Notes: generated by a model from the sequence alone, not told the origin. 64,000 nucleotides of DNA from an uncultured Cedecea sp. (GCF_947498825.1 NZ_CANMLV010000005.1:62001-126000); one strand, 5' to 3'; shown: positions 1 to 9,288, counted from the stretch's first letter. Numbers and translations are program-made.

Positions 1-44
1 ATATCCTGTGTGTACATTGTGATAGTTTAAATAAGAAGGTTTAC

Positions 45-1481
45 ATGCTAAACAACATTCGTATCGAAGAAGATTTACTGGGAACCAGGGAAGTGCCAGC
101 GGAGGCCTACTACGGCATCCATACTCTGCGAGCGATTGAGAACTTCTACATTAGCCACAATAAAATCAGCGATATACCTGAATTTGTTCGCGGTATGGTG
201 ATGGTCAAAAAAGCCGCTGCTATGGCGAACAAAGAACTACAAACGATCCCCAGATCCATTGCTAATACCATTATCCAGGCCTGCGATGAAATCTTAGAAC
301 AGGGTAAGTTTTTAGATCAGTTCCCGGTCGATGTTTATCAGGGTGGCGCGGGAACGTCAGTCAATATGAACACCAACGAAGTTCTGGCCAATATTGGACT
401 GGAACTGATGGGGCATCAGAAGGGTGAGTATGAATATCTCAACCCGAATGACCACGTGAACAAGTGTCAATCAACCAACGATGCCTATCCTACTGGCTTC
501 CGTATCGCGGTCTACTCCTCCATTATTAAGCTAATAGAAGCCATCCACCAGCTCAGCGAAGGTTTCCAGCGTAAAGCTGTCGAATTCGAATCCATCCTGA
601 AAATGGGTCGTACGCAATTACAAGATGCAGTGCCTATGAGTCTGGGGCAGGAATTCCACGCTTTCAACGTTCTGTTAAGCGAAGAGAAGAAAAACCTGCT
701 GCGTACTGCAGAACTTCTGCTGGAGGTTAACCTTGGCGCAACCGCTATTGGTACACGCCTTAATACGCCGGATGGCTATCAGCAACTTGCCGTACAAAAA
801 CTGGCTGAAGTTAGCGGCCTGCCTTGCGTACCGGCAGAGGATTTAATCGAAGCAACCTCTGACTGCGGGGCTTATGTCATGGTTCACAGTGCGCTGAAAC
901 GTCTTGCTGTGAAAATGTCAAAAATCTGCAATGACTTACGTCTGCTCTCTTCAGGCCCCCGCGCCGGACTAAACGAAATCAATCTGCCAGAACTTCAGGC
1001 CGGCTCTTCAATTATGCCTGCCAAAGTGAACCCTGTCGTACCTGAAGTGGTGAATCAGGTTTGCTTCAAAGTGATTGGTAATGACATGACCGTGACCATG
1101 GCCTCTGAAGCGGGTCAGTTACAGTTAAATGTAATGGAACCCGTTATTGGCCAGGCGATGTTTGAGTCTATACATATTATGACAAATGCCTGCTATAATC
1201 TGCTGGAGAAATGCATTAATGGCATTACTGCAAACAAAGAAGTGTGTGAAGGTTACGTCTATAACTCCATTGGTATCGTCACCTATCTGAACCCATACAT
1301 TGGTCACCATAACGGTGATATTGTGGGCCGGATTTGCGCTGAGACAGGCAAGAGCGTACGTGATGTTGTGCTGGAACGTGGTTTGCTCACAGAGGATGAA
1401 CTGGATGATATCTTCTCCGTTCATAACCTGATGCATCCGGCATATAAAGCCAAACGGTATACAGATGAAAACGATAAGTAG
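45..1481 (+). CDS. aspA: Aspartate ammonia-lyase
   Basis: Converts L-aspartate to fumarate and ammonia in the cytoplasm, feeding fumarate respiration and aspartate catabolism. The 478-residue product has the normal family length and reads almost identically to the E. coli enzyme from the N-terminal [18 protein letters not shown] onward. The fumarase/aspartase signature [12 protein letters not shown] lies near residues 320-332. An AAGAAGG ribosome site at 33-39 sits 5 bases before the ATG. dcuA follows on the same strand, as in E. coli, so substrate import and fumarate production are genetically linked. The promoter lies mostly outside the window. Recognised directly from sequence; high confidence. 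Confidence 0.98.
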   Translation: MLNNIRIEEDLLGTREVPAEAYYGIHTLRAIENFYISHNKISDIPEFVRGMVMVKKAAAMANKELQTIPRSIANTIIQACDEILEQGKFLDQFPVDVYQGGAGTSVNMNTNEVLANIGLELMGHQKGEYEYLNPNDHVNKCQSTNDAYPTGFRIAVYSSIIKLIEAIHQLSEGFQRKAVEFESILKMGRTQLQDAVPMSLGQEFHAFNVLLSEEKKNLLRTAELLLEVNLGATAIGTRLNTPDGYQQLAVQKLAEVSGLPCVPAEDLIEATSDCGAYVMVHSALKRLAVKMSKICNDLRLLSSGPRAGLNEINLPELQAGSSIMPAKVNPVVPEVVNQVCFKVIGNDMTVTMASEAGQLQLNVMEPVIGQAMFESIHIMTNACYNLLEKCINGITANKEVCEGYVYNSIGIVTYLNPYIGHHNGDIVGRICAETGKSVRDVVLERGLLTEDELDDIFSVHNLMHPAYKAKRYTDENDK

Positions 1482-1501
1482 TTCAACCAAATAACGCCAA
1501 G

Positions 1502-1535
1502 AAGGCACGTCGACAGACGTGCCTTTTTCGTTTTT
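1502..1535 (+). terminator. Rho-independent terminator after aspA
   Basis: A 10-bp perfect stem AAGGCACGTC/GACGTGCCTT with the loop GACA is followed by a T-rich tract. It lies 21 bases after the aspA stop, so aspA can be transcribed alone, with dcuA expressed by read-through or its own promoter. Confidence 0.92.
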
Positions 1536-1593
1536 AGTCATAACTAAAACATAACAATTTATTTTCAATTGATTAAATAGTGAGGAAGTCATT

Positions 1594-2895
1594 ATGTTTG
1601 CAGCAGAGCTCGTTATCGTCCTGCTGGCGATATACCTTGGAGCCAGACTTGGCGGCATAGGTATTGGTTTCGCCGGGGGCTTGGGTGTTCTGATCCTGAC
1701 ACTGGTTTTCCAGATAAACCCCGGTTCAATTCCCTTTGACGTGATTGAAATCATCATGGCGGTCATTGCAGCCATTGCTGCAATGCAAGTCGCAGGAGGG
1801 ATGGATTATCTGGTGAATCTGGCTGAACGTATGTTACGCCGCCATCCCAAGTATATTACCTTGCTGGCCCCTGTCGTGACTTGGTCGATGACCGTTCTTG
1901 CCGGAACCGGACATACTGCCTTCTCGACACTTCCGGTCATTACGGAAGTGGCTAAAGAGCAGGGTATACGTCCTTCCCGTCCTTTATCTATCGCCGTTAT
2001 TGCTTCACAAATTGCTATTACTGCCTCTCCTATTTCAGCTGCTGTGGTCTTTTTCTCCGGTGTACTGGAGCCGTTAGGTATCAGCTATCTGACGCTGCTG
2101 GCCATTTGTATTCCTTCAACGCTGATTGCTGTTTTACTGACTGCTGTGGTCTGTAACTTCCTCGGCTGTGAACTGAAAGACGATCCGGTTTACCAGGAGC
2201 GTCTGGCGAAAGGTGAAGTTCAGCTGCGCGGTTCTCAGGAATTAACACTGAAACCACATGCTAAACGTGCTGTCTTATTATTTTTGATTGGTATCCTTGC
2301 GGTGATGTTTTATGCCACCGCCATCAGCGAAACCGTCGGTCTGATTAAAGATCCTGTATTGCCACGCAATGAAGCCATTGTGGTATTTATGCTGACTATT
2401 GCTGCGCTGATAAGCTTCAGCTGTAAAATCGATACCGGTGAAGTGCTGAATGCCAGTACCTTTAAGTCTGGTATGAGTGCCTGTGTCTGCGTTCTGGGTG
2501 TAGCCTGGTTAGGCGATACCTTTGTTCAGGCCCATATCGGTGATATTAAAACCTTTGCCGGTGACTTGCTAAACGACTTCCCCTGGTTACTTGCTGTAGT
2601 GCTGTTTTTTGCATCAATGCTACTCTACTCTCAGGCAGCAACAGCCAAAGCACTGTTACCTGCTGCATTAATGCTTGGCGTCAGCCCATTAACGGCTGTC
2701 GCTTCTTTTGCCGCGGTCTCTGCCCTGTTTGTATTGCCGACCTATCCGACATTACTGGCTGCCGTTGAAATGGATGACACAGGCTCAACACGCATCGGAA
2801 AATATGTGTTTAACCATCCGTTTATGATCCCAGGCGTCATCGCTATTACACTTTGCGTGGTGTTCGGGTTTATTCTCGGCGGTATTATTCTGTAA
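1594..2895 (+). CDS. dcuA: Anaerobic C4-dicarboxylate transporter DcuA
   Basis: Inner-membrane carrier that exchanges aspartate, fumarate, malate and succinate. The product is 433 residues, the usual Dcu length, and is hydrophobic along most of its length. It starts MFAAELVIVLLAIYLGARLG and carries the Dcu-family stretch GTGHTAFSTLPVI near residue 105. A TGAGGAAG ribosome site at 1581-1588 precedes the ATG. It lies 112 bases downstream of aspA, separated from it by a terminator. It works with AspA: imported aspartate is deaminated and the product can be exported in exchange. DcuB is a close paralogue; the aspA linkage favours DcuA. Confidence 0.96.
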   Translation: MFAAELVIVLLAIYLGARLGGIGIGFAGGLGVLILTLVFQINPGSIPFDVIEIIMAVIAAIAAMQVAGGMDYLVNLAERMLRRHPKYITLLAPVVTWSMTVLAGTGHTAFSTLPVITEVAKEQGIRPSRPLSIAVIASQIAITASPISAAVVFFSGVLEPLGISYLTLLAICIPSTLIAVLLTAVVCNFLGCELKDDPVYQERLAKGEVQLRGSQELTLKPHAKRAVLLFLIGILAVMFYATAISETVGLIKDPVLPRNEAIVVFMLTIAALISFSCKIDTGEVLNASTFKSGMSACVCVLGVAWLGDTFVQAHIGDIKTFAGDLLNDFPWLLAVVLFFASMLLYSQAATAKALLPAALMLGVSPLTAVASFAAVSALFVLPTYPTLLAAVEMDDTGSTRIGKYVFNHPFMIPGVIAITLCVVFGFILGGIIL

Positions 2896-2952
2896 ATAAG
2901 GTTAAACACAGGGAGTTTAGCCGCCTGCTGCCCGCTCCTACATGATATAGTT

Positions 2953-2997
2953 CATCGCTGTTAATTTAGACAGCGATGACGTATCACCTCTACGTCA
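2953..2997. other. Two adjacent hairpins after dcuA
   Basis: CATCGCTGT/ACAGCGATG (2953-2961 with 2970-2978) and TGACGTA/TACGTCA (2977-2983 with 2991-2997) form two stems that share two bases. No T-run follows, so this is not a classical terminator. The pair sits at the left edge of the cutA remains and could mark the breakpoint, or it could slow transcription after dcuA. Confidence 0.55.
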
Positions 2998-3145
2998 TAA
3001 GCGTTCAGTCTGCGTCACCGCGTATTCTCCTGTAACGGACCCATACCAGACAGCCTGTCGCCTTTACGCTATTTTTCTCCTATTCCCGGTATCGCTGGTT
3101 TTGCCAGTGACAGATCAAACAGTGAAGATTTTATGGCATTGCGCA
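2994..3145 (+). pseudogene. cutA: Decayed 3' end of cutA
   Basis: In E. coli cutA lies between dcuA and dsbD, and its last codons overlap the dsbD start. Here the dcuA-dsbD gap is only 237 bases, too short for the roughly 340-base gene. The frame beginning at 3041 reads PYQTA, then 10 extra residues, then PVSLVLPVT. This matches the CutA C-terminal block HPYQTPELLVLPVT with an in-frame insertion, and the frame runs into the dsbD start as cutA does in E. coli. A weaker match to the preceding block is seen in another frame from 2994, with a stop codon between. CutA is a small trimeric protein linked to divalent-metal tolerance. The assignment rests on short matches plus position. Confidence 0.6.
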
Positions 3146-4839
3146 TTCTTACATTCATCCTGTTGTTTTGTAGTTCACAAGCCTTTGCTGGATTATTTGA
3201 TAACACCAACAGATCCCAGTTTGTGCCTGTCGAGCAAGCCTTTGCGTTCGATTTTCAACAAACCGAACACCAGGTGACCCTGAACTGGCAGATTAAACCT
3301 GGCTACTACCTCTATCGCCAGCAGATAAAAGTGATTCCGACAGATGCCCGACTTGCGCCGTTTGAAGTCCCACAAGGCACCTGGCATGAAGATGAGTTTT
3401 ATGGCAAAACAGAGATTTTCACCGACCATTTTAGCCTGCCCTTAACACTTAACAGTGCTGAAAAAGGGGCTTTTCTCAGTGTCACTTACCAGGGATGTGC
3501 TGAGGCTGGTCTGTGTTATCCCCCTGAAACTCTGACGGTTCCACTTAGTGCTGTCGAGACAGTACCGGCATCTCAGTCAGCGAATTCGCCCGTGGCAGAT
3601 ACCTCATCTGCAACACCGAATAATGCCCTACCTTTTTCAGCGTTGTGGGCCTTTTTGATTGGTGTCGGTATCGCCTTTACTCCTTGCGTATTGCCGATGT
3701 ATCCGCTGATTTCCGGTATCGTGCTGGGTGGAAAAACACGTCTTTCCACATCCAGGGCGCTGATGCTGGCCTTTATTTATATCCAGGGAATGGCGCTGAC
3801 CTACACTGCTTTAGGTTTGATTGTCGCCGCAGTCGGCTTACCGTTTCAGGCCGCATTACAGCACCCCTACGTGCTGATCGGGTTGTCAGCGATGTTTGTC
3901 CTGTTAGCGGCCTCAATGTTTGGTTTATTTACTCTGCAACTCCCCTCCTCTTTGCAGACCCGGTTAACGTTAATCAGCCAGCGTCAGCAAGGTGGCTCCG
4001 TATACGGCGTCTTTGCTATGGGCGCATTAGCAGGGTTAATCTGCTCACCTTGTACCACCGCTCCGTTAAGTGCAATCCTGCTGTATATCGCCCAAAGCGG
4101 AAATCTCTGGCTCGGGGGAGGCACGCTTTATCTCTATGCATTAGGGATGGGCTTACCGCTGGTACTGATAACCGTCTTCGGCAATAAACTGCTTCCCAAA
4201 AGCGGGCCGTGGATGGAAAGTGTCAAAATCGCCTTCGGTTTTGTTATTCTTGCGCTGCCCGTCTTTTTACTTGAACGTGTTATTGGAGACCTCTGGGGCT
4301 TACGGCTCTGGAGCTTACTGGGGGCGGCCTTCTTCTGCTGGGCCTTTATTACCAGCCTGAGTGTGCATAAATCCTGGGGCAGAGTGCTGCAAATCCTTTT
4401 TCTGGTCGCCGCAATAGTGAGCGTTCGCCCTTTGCAAGACTGGGCATTTGGCACAGCATCAAGCCATAGCGAGCAGTCTCAGCTACACTTTGTTTCGATT
4501 GAAAATATTGAACAGCTAAATCAGGCGCTGGAAAAAGCGCAGGGGAAACCGGTCATGCTTGATTTGTACGCTGACTGGTGTACCGCCTGTAAGGCTTTTG
4601 AAAAATATACTTTTAGCGCCCCACAGGTACAGCAAGCATTATCTGGTATGGTGTTACTGCAAGCCAACGTCACGGCCAACAATGAAGCAGACAAAGCCTT
4701 ACTGAAACATCTTAATGTGCTTGGGCTTCCGACTATCTTGTTCTTTGACTCACAAGGTCATGAACAGCCGAACTTAAGAGTGACCGGCTTTATGGATGCT
4801 GACGAGTTTAGTACCCATTTGCACCATCTGATACCCTAG
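3133..4839 (+). CDS. dsbD: Thiol:disulfide interchange protein DsbD
   Basis: Moves electrons from cytoplasmic thioredoxin across the inner membrane to periplasmic DsbC, DsbG and CcmG. The 568-residue product has a signal peptide (about residues 1-19, ending AFA) and a periplasmic N-terminal domain with the Cys pair in [11 protein letters not shown] near residue 122. A multi-spanning core follows, with redox Cys in [10 protein letters not shown] (near 185) and ICSPCTTAP (near 304). A C-terminal thioredoxin domain carries DWCTACK near residue 483. All six functional cysteines are therefore present. The E. coli start MAQRIFTLILL aligns with [11 protein letters not shown], supporting this ATG. 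yjdC follows 38 bases later. The absence of a working cutA upstream is unusual. Confidence 0.97.
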   Translation: MALRILTFILLFCSSQAFAGLFDNTNRSQFVPVEQAFAFDFQQTEHQVTLNWQIKPGYYLYRQQIKVIPTDARLAPFEVPQGTWHEDEFYGKTEIFTDHFSLPLTLNSAEKGAFLSVTYQGCAEAGLCYPPETLTVPLSAVETVPASQSANSPVADTSSATPNNALPFSALWAFLIGVGIAFTPCVLPMYPLISGIVLGGKTRLSTSRALMLAFIYIQGMALTYTALGLIVAAVGLPFQAALQHPYVLIGLSAMFVLLAASMFGLFTLQLPSSLQTRLTLISQRQQGGSVYGVFAMGALAGLICSPCTTAPLSAILLYIAQSGNLWLGGGTLYLYALGMGLPLVLITVFGNKLLPKSGPWMESVKIAFGFVILALPVFLLERVIGDLWGLRLWSLLGAAFFCWAFITSLSVHKSWGRVLQILFLVAAIVSVRPLQDWAFGTASSHSEQSQLHFVSIENIEQLNQALEKAQGKPVMLDLYADWCTACKAFEKYTFSAPQVQQALSGMVLLQANVTANNEADKALLKHLNVLGLPTILFFDSQGHEQPNLRVTGFMDADEFSTHLHHLIP

Positions 4840-4877
4840 AGAGTGTTGACTGTTTGAGTTAATCAGAGGAGAACACC

Positions 4878-5453
4878 GTGCAACGTGAAGACGTTTTAGA
4901 GCATACCTTGCATGTCCTTGAACGCGAAGGCATTGCTTGCATTACGCTGGATATCGTGGCGAAGGAAGTCTGCCACCCGGTGGCAGAAATTCGGCAATTC
5001 TGGCCTGACGAAGAAGCGATGCTGTATGACGCGCTACGTTATTTAAGCAGTAAAGTCGAAGTCTGGCAGCGCCAGCTCATGCTGAACGAGGAACTTTCCG
5101 CTCAACAGAAACTGCTGCTACGTTATCAGGCCCTTACCGAATGCCTGAATAAACAGCGCTATCCAGGCTGCCTGTTTATTGCTGCCTGCACTTTTTATCC
5201 TGACCCTACCCACCCTGTTCATCAGCTAGCCGATCGGCAGAAACAAGCCGCCTGGAACTATACCCACACTTTACTGACCCAACTTGAGGTGGACGATCCG
5301 GCAATGGTGGCCGATCAGATGGAGCTCGTGCTGGAAGGCTGCCTCTCTAAGTTGCTGGTCAAACATAACCAAGCCGATATCGATACCGCCCGCCGTCTGG
5401 CTGAAGATATCTTGCGCTTTGCTCTGTGCCGTAAAGGTGGCGCGTTAACCTGA
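4878..5453 (+). CDS. yjdC: TetR-type transcriptional regulator YjdC
   Basis: Putative DNA-binding regulator of 191 residues that aligns with E. coli YjdC along its whole length, starting MQREDVL and ending [14 protein letters not shown]. An N-terminal helix-turn-helix (residues about 10-50) is followed by an all-helical domain containing [17 protein letters not shown]. The start is GTG, with AGAGGAGA at 4865-4872 placed well for it. It follows dsbD by 38 bases and probably shares its transcript. The target genes are not established as far as I know. tRNA-Phe lies further downstream, as in E. coli. Confidence 0.93.
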   Translation: MQREDVLEHTLHVLEREGIACITLDIVAKEVCHPVAEIRQFWPDEEAMLYDALRYLSSKVEVWQRQLMLNEELSAQQKLLLRYQALTECLNKQRYPGCLFIAACTFYPDPTHPVHQLADRQKQAAWNYTHTLLTQLEVDDPAMVADQMELVLEGCLSKLLVKHNQADIDTARRLAEDILRFALCRKGGALT

Positions 5454-5471
5454 TTCACAGAGCCGATATAT

Positions 5472-5536
5472 ACCCCTGATACTTCAAGTTGCTTGTCGAC
5501 GTAAAGCTTCGACAAGCAACTTGAAGTATGGCAAGC
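5472..5536. repeat. Palindromic repeat copy A
   Basis: A perfect 21-bp inverted repeat (5479-5499 and 5509-5529) with a 9-base spacer. The arms contain CATACTTCAAGTTGC-type sequence shared with the copies near 7170, 19472, 21601 and 31991. It lies between convergent yjdC and the SseJ-like gene and may act as a bidirectional transcript end, though it has no T-run. Confidence 0.85.
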
Positions 5537-5570
5537 ATAGTGATGTTCTTATACCGTACCAATACGTAAA

Positions 5571-6755
5571 TTAAGCAGCAGCTTTATCTGCATAATTATT
5601 CGCTATAAAGTGGTTTAATATAGTAGCAAAGGTATGATGGACTTCCTGGGTCGGATGCACCTTATCGTTAAAAATATATTCAGGTGAAATATTAAGTTCC
5701 GGATCTTTTGTGCCAGGAATATGGATATAACCGTGGTTAGTATAAGAATGCGTTGTATCGTAGCCAATTTTACGGGCAACAGTAATGATATTATTCAACG
5801 CACCGGCGATATCAAAGAAAAATATCTTTGCCTCCGGATACTTTTCTTTTAATGCATCAATATTTTTCTGCAATAAATGATTATGCGCGATAGCGATATC
5901 TTTATACTGTCTTTTACGATCGGAATTCTTAGAGTCTGGTTTCATGGATAGATCGGGTATTCCCATTACCAGAACATTTTTAACGCCTTTCGTCAGTAAT
6001 TTTTCAACGCCATCTATCTGGCTTTCTACAACTTTCAATATGTCATTTTTATGGAGTGTTGAATAATCATTCGCACCGAAAAGAAAAAAAGTCAGATCCT
6101 TGTCAGATGGTCGATAATTTTTCATCTGACTATCAAGATTTGACAAAAAATTACTGCGCAGGGTTAAAGGAGAGTAACTTGCTGCAGTGCTCCCACCTTC
6201 GGCAAAATTAACCATCTTCTTATTTAAAAAAGCAGGTGATGATAAAAATTCACCCCAAACAAAACCATTAGTGAACCTGCCTTCATAATACTGACTATAG
6301 GAAGGAAGTATATGAAATGATTTTTCAAACATCCGACCATCTGAATCAGAAAGGCTGTCACCGAATACGACCAGCCGGTCAATATTATTCAGAGAGACCT
6401 TCTGGTGTGGGTATAACTTATCAATCTCTTTTGCGAGTCTGAAATTATTATTTTCAGCCAGTCTATCCGTTCCTTCACTGACAGTATTTTCTTTCCCCGT
6501 GACACTTTTCGGATTAGGTTGAGGATTCTTTATGGCCTGATTAAATTTCTCGATGACGCCGGCTTGACCGAGGCCTGATTTATCTGTCGATACATTCTGA
6601 TTTCGCAGGGGATCATTCCGCTGAGAAAAATCCACCTGACTATTTATTACTTTTTCTATATTTGACAGTGAAGGAGAAACATGAAGTCGGGGTGTTTTAG
6701 TAACCAGTTTAAGTTCTTGTGCCACCACTGAAGTTGAACCATTAATATATGTCAT
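5571..6755 (-). CDS. SseJ-like GDSL acyltransferase/lipase effector
   Basis: From about residue 107 onward the protein closely matches Salmonella SseJ, an SPI-2 type III effector that esterifies cholesterol using phospholipid acyl chains at the host vacuole. Visible blocks are VVFGDSLSDSDGRMFEK (nucleophile Ser about 134), FAEGGSTAASY and FGANDYSTLHK (oxyanion residues), VLVMGIPDLS, and FNDKVHPTQEVHH (Asp about 364, His about 367). The first roughly 105 residues do not resemble SseJ, are polar and lack a Sec signal, which fits a swapped secretion or chaperone-binding region. The track start is a GTG at 6764, but AGGTGA lies 5 bases before the ATG at 6755, so I start there (394 residues). The gene is visibly more A+T-rich than its neighbours and stands alone beside tRNA-Phe, suggesting acquisition. 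Which secretion system would export it is not shown in this window. Confidence 0.9.
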   Translation of the reverse strand: MTYINGSTSVVAQELKLVTKTPRLHVSPSLSNIEKVINSQVDFSQRNDPLRNQNVSTDKSGLGQAGVIEKFNQAIKNPQPNPKSVTGKENTVSEGTDRLAENNNFRLAKEIDKLYPHQKVSLNNIDRLVVFGDSLSDSDGRMFEKSFHILPSYSQYYEGRFTNGFVWGEFLSSPAFLNKKMVNFAEGGSTAASYSPLTLRSNFLSNLDSQMKNYRPSDKDLTFFLFGANDYSTLHKNDILKVVESQIDGVEKLLTKGVKNVLVMGIPDLSMKPDSKNSDRKRQYKDIAIAHNHLLQKNIDALKEKYPEAKIFFFDIAGALNNIITVARKIGYDTTHSYTNHGYIHIPGTKDPELNISPEYIFNDKVHPTQEVHHTFATILNHFIANNYADKAAA

Positions 6756-7169
6756 TTTTATCACCTATATCATTGCTATTATTTATTACGACTTAACAGG
6801 AAGCTATAGGTGTATTTCAGAAACCAATATAAAATATATCTTATTTCGCTCTTAAGGCGATTTTAAGTGTCTTTATTGCTCAACGATCACACTTTCTCCT
6901 TTCTCTCAAGTAAAACTAACACTTTAAAAGAAGAGATAAACGACATCATTTCCACATGACACCGCCATCCACTCAGAGCAAGAACACGTAAAGTACATTT
7001 TTACATACCCCATATGTGCATTGATTATTCGGGTATAAAAGAGGATATTTAAATAGAACAAGCTAAATTTATTTTGAGAATTTAATACAGCATCTGGCTA
7101 TAAACTTTTATTACTGGGAAAAATAATGAGGTTAATAGAAATTAAACGAACAGGTTTATATTGACTATT

Positions 7170-7248
7170 TATACCCAAAATAATTCGAGTTGCTTGTAGG
7201 TACGCCTCACGCACGCAGCACCCAAGCAACTTAAAGTATGGCGGGTAT
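7170..7248. repeat. Palindromic repeat copy B
   Basis: Begins TATACCCAAAATAATTCGAG and ends in AAGTATGGCGGGTAT. The ends are imperfect inverted repeats, and the arms match copies C and E while the centre differs. It lies in the gene-free stretch upstream of tRNA-Phe. Confidence 0.85.
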
Positions 7249-7696
7249 GCAGCATTATCTCAGGGTCAGAAGAATGGGGTTATACTGAAAAAATTCGCAA
7301 AAAAGAAGGCGACTATATATCGGGAAGAGGTGAATAGCGGGAAGTAAATTTGCTTCTGCGATGCAGGAGAATTGCGCGGTCAAGAAGGCTGTAGACAAGT
7401 GTCTGGACAGGATGGGGAACAGAGAGCGTTGTCCGGTAAGAAGAAGTGATATAGCGGAGTAAGAAAATAAGACAAGAGAGCGAATTGCAGCAAGGCGACG
7501 GTGAGGATATTTTGTCTCACTGGCTCATGCCTGTCTTTGCAACAGCAGGGGGGCATCATCTGACTCTGACCCTTCTCTCTTTTTTCTGAAAAGGGTTCCA
7601 GTGTGTGTTAAACGTATAAAAAATGTCGAAAATTACTGCAACACAGTAAAACTTGTCGTAAAGTTGAGCAAACAGTTATTTTTTACTTAAATATCA

Positions 7697-7725
7697 TTGA
7701 CGCCTTACGCCAATTAGGGTTTAAT
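7697..7725 (+). promoter_or_regulatory. Sigma-70 promoter of tRNA-Phe
   Basis: TTGACG (7697-7702), a 17-base spacer and TTTAAT (7720-7725), followed by a GC-rich discriminator GCGCCCCG, typical of stringently controlled stable-RNA promoters. The mature tRNA begins 10 bases after the -10 box. Confidence 0.8.
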
Positions 7726-7735
7726 GCGCCCCGTT

Positions 7736-7811
7736 GCCCGGATAGCTCAGTCGGTAGAGCAGGGGATTGAAAATCCCCGTGTCCTTGGTTCGATTCCGAG
7801 TCCGGGCACCA
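7736..7811 (+). tRNA. pheU: tRNA-Phe (GAA)
   Basis: A 76-base tRNA with acceptor GCCCGGA pairing with TCCGGGC, D arm GCTCAGTCGGTAGAGC, anticodon stem GGGGA/TCCCC around GAA (7769-7771), T arm GGTTCGATTCC and an encoded CCA end. The position next to yjdC matches pheU of E. coli, a known hot spot for genomic islands. No second copy of its 3' end was noticed in the window. Confidence 0.97.
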
Positions 7812-7821
7812 CTTATTCAGA

Positions 7822-7846
7822 AAAACCAGCCTGCGGGCTGGTTTTT
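7822..7846 (+). terminator. Terminator of tRNA-Phe
   Basis: AAAACCAGCC (7822-7831), loop TGCG and GGCTGGTTTT (7836-7845) form a perfect 10-bp stem ending in a T-run, 10 bases after the tRNA CCA. Confidence 0.93.
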
Positions 7847-7946
7847 TGCTTTCTGGCTCAACAATTTCTTAGATGGCCAGCAGTGTTCCCTTTTCAATTA
7901 GAGAGGGAAGTCGTCAATATTGCTATCTCACTGTAGCGGGATCAGG

Positions 7947-8732
7947 TCAGCGGAAATACTGCCAGCTCCATATTATGACGATACTCATCAACAGCATGAA
8001 ACACATCCCGGCAACGAAGAAATGCCATGGTTTTGCCGGAGTGGGTAGCCTTGCCGACACTTGTGAATCGACTTTCTGCTGTCTGGCAAGCCTCTTCTTC
8101 TCTGTACTGTCCGCTGCGTTCCGTCTGTTAATCCAGGCTGCATCCGATACCTCAATTTCAGGTTGCATCATCTCAGATTGAATAGCAGTACTGCTATCGC
8201 GAGCGACAGAACTGTTTTCCAGTCGGACAGCATCGTTACGTATCATTTCACGCAGTGTTTCAAGCTGACTAAGATTTTTAAAATCCAGATGCCGACATTC
8301 AGTGACCAGACAAGTAAGCAGCTTTTCGGCCCGATATAGCTGGCTGATATCACTGTGGCTCAACGGGATCACACGCATCTGCTGCTTCAGACACTTGCTC
8401 AGATTACTGAGAATATCCATACGGGAATGGACGGACTTGGGCCAGAATTCTCCCCATTGATGACTGATTAACTTTCCCACTATCGCCAGTCCTTCATTCA
8501 TACCGAATACCCCGCCAAGCTGCGCACGGGCCAACGTATACCAGGCGACTGTTTGTAACTCGACACCATTTTGTTCAAATAATAAAAGGCAGAGTTTTTC
8601 GGCATAATGCCAGTCTATATCCGGACATGCGGGATGTGTCATCTTGCTCAGTTCATCGCGTAGAGCAGCATAATCCGGCAATCTACCAGGGTTACTACCC
8701 GTTTTAATTTTATATGGGGTAATGTCATTCAT
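7947..8732 (-). CDS. TssA/VasL-like ImpA-N domain membrane protein
   Basis: 261 residues, the last gene of the T6SS locus. The N-terminal half resembles the ImpA-N region shared by TssA, TagA and VasL proteins: DYAALRDELSKMTHP, YTLARAQLGGVFGMNEGLAIVGKLISHQWGEFWP cut here to its key pattern of Gly-rich helix then W-x-x-F-W-P. A polar linker follows, then one hydrophobic segment near the C-terminus (about 238-257, FFVAGMCFMLLMSIVIIWSW) anchoring it in the inner membrane. In related systems such proteins stop or cap sheath growth. It is much shorter than full VasL and lacks a long C-terminal domain. It lies 100 bases after tssE. Family placement is fairly sure; the exact role is inference. Confidence 0.65.
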   Translation of the reverse strand: MNDITPYKIKTGSNPGRLPDYAALRDELSKMTHPACPDIDWHYAEKLCLLLFEQNGVELQTVAWYTLARAQLGGVFGMNEGLAIVGKLISHQWGEFWPKSVHSRMDILSNLSKCLKQQMRVIPLSHSDISQLYRAEKLLTCLVTECRHLDFKNLSQLETLREMIRNDAVRLENSSVARDSSTAIQSEMMQPEIEVSDAAWINRRNAADSTEKKRLARQQKVDSQVSARLPTPAKPWHFFVAGMCFMLLMSIVIIWSWQYFR

Positions 8733-8832
8733 GACCCTGTCTCCATGTCATGTGAGTAGAGCGCTAACCTGTAGTAAACACAGAGCTCTTGCCTGTCGTT
8801 TGTTGAGAAGCTGCAATGTTACTGAGCGGGTT

Positions 8833-9288
8833 TTAGAGGTCGGTTATCGTGTTGAGGTATTGTTGATTTTTAAGGTGGCGAAGCAGAACCCGCCCTTCGG
8901 GCATAAATTCCGTGCCATAGCGCACCAGACCAATATCTTTGAGTTCTGCATCAATGGCATAGCGCAACTCACCGGGAACATTCTGCTTTAACAAGACAAC
9001 GGTTATTTTTTTCAGTCGGGGTTCATATTTGAGCAGTATCGCAGACAATGTACTCATCAATTCATGGGATGATCCTGGCATACCCTGCAGAATTTTTGTC
9101 ATATCCGGCAGACCATAGTCAGGAAGGTGCGCCAGCGTACCCGCACGGCAGTTAAGAATACGCTGCATATTATCGAGTACCGACAAAATAACCTGGTTTT
9201 CTTCACTGATTTGCTCAAGACCAAGGCCACCACTAAAATTACCGGTGAGCATTTCATATAACGAAGGGGTGCTATGTTCCTGGGGCAT
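8833..9288 (-). CDS. tssE: T6SS baseplate protein TssE
   Basis: gp25-like wedge component of the T6SS baseplate, 151 residues. The family pattern is visible: SVLDNMQRILNCRAGTLAH, then LPDYGLPDM and a C-terminal strand region (VRYGTEFMPEGRVLL). The start overlaps the tssJ stop in the arrangement TAATG, indicating coupled translation. It works with TssF, TssG and TssK to build the sheath assembly platform. Length and motifs are normal. Confidence 0.9.
   Translation of the reverse strand: MPQEHSTPSLYEMLTGNFSGGLGLEQISEENQVILSVLDNMQRILNCRAGTLAHLPDYGLPDMTKILQGMPGSSHELMSTLSAILLKYEPRLKKITVVLLKQNVPGELRYAIDAELKDIGLVRYGTEFMPEGRVLLRHLKNQQYLNTITDL

Larger units (their letters stand above)
6756..7735. other. 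Long A+T-rich intergenic region before tRNA-Phe
   Basis: About 980 bases with no convincing gene. It holds the promoter region of the SseJ-like gene, repeat copy B (7170-7248) and the tRNA promoter. Around 7480-7500 a short stretch (TTGCAGCAAGGCGACGG) resembles the inner part of related enterobacterial repeats. No integrase, transposase fragment or RNA gene was recognised. Confidence 0.6.

Noticed and set aside
1125..1775. 216-codon minus-strand open frame across the aspA end
   Set aside because: It lies opposite aspA and the start of dcuA, covers the aspA terminator, and has no ribosome site or recognisable product.
5472..5536. Possible insertion-sequence end or CRISPR unit
   Set aside because: It is a single hairpin without a transposase, target duplication or regular spacers; it belongs to the palindromic repeat family.
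7126..7164. Twelve-codon open frame with ATG in the A+T-rich region
   Set aside because: No ribosome site or recognisable peptide; chance is sufficient.
7724..7936. 70-codon open frame over the tRNA
   Set aside because: It starts in the tRNA -10 box and reads through the tRNA and its terminator.
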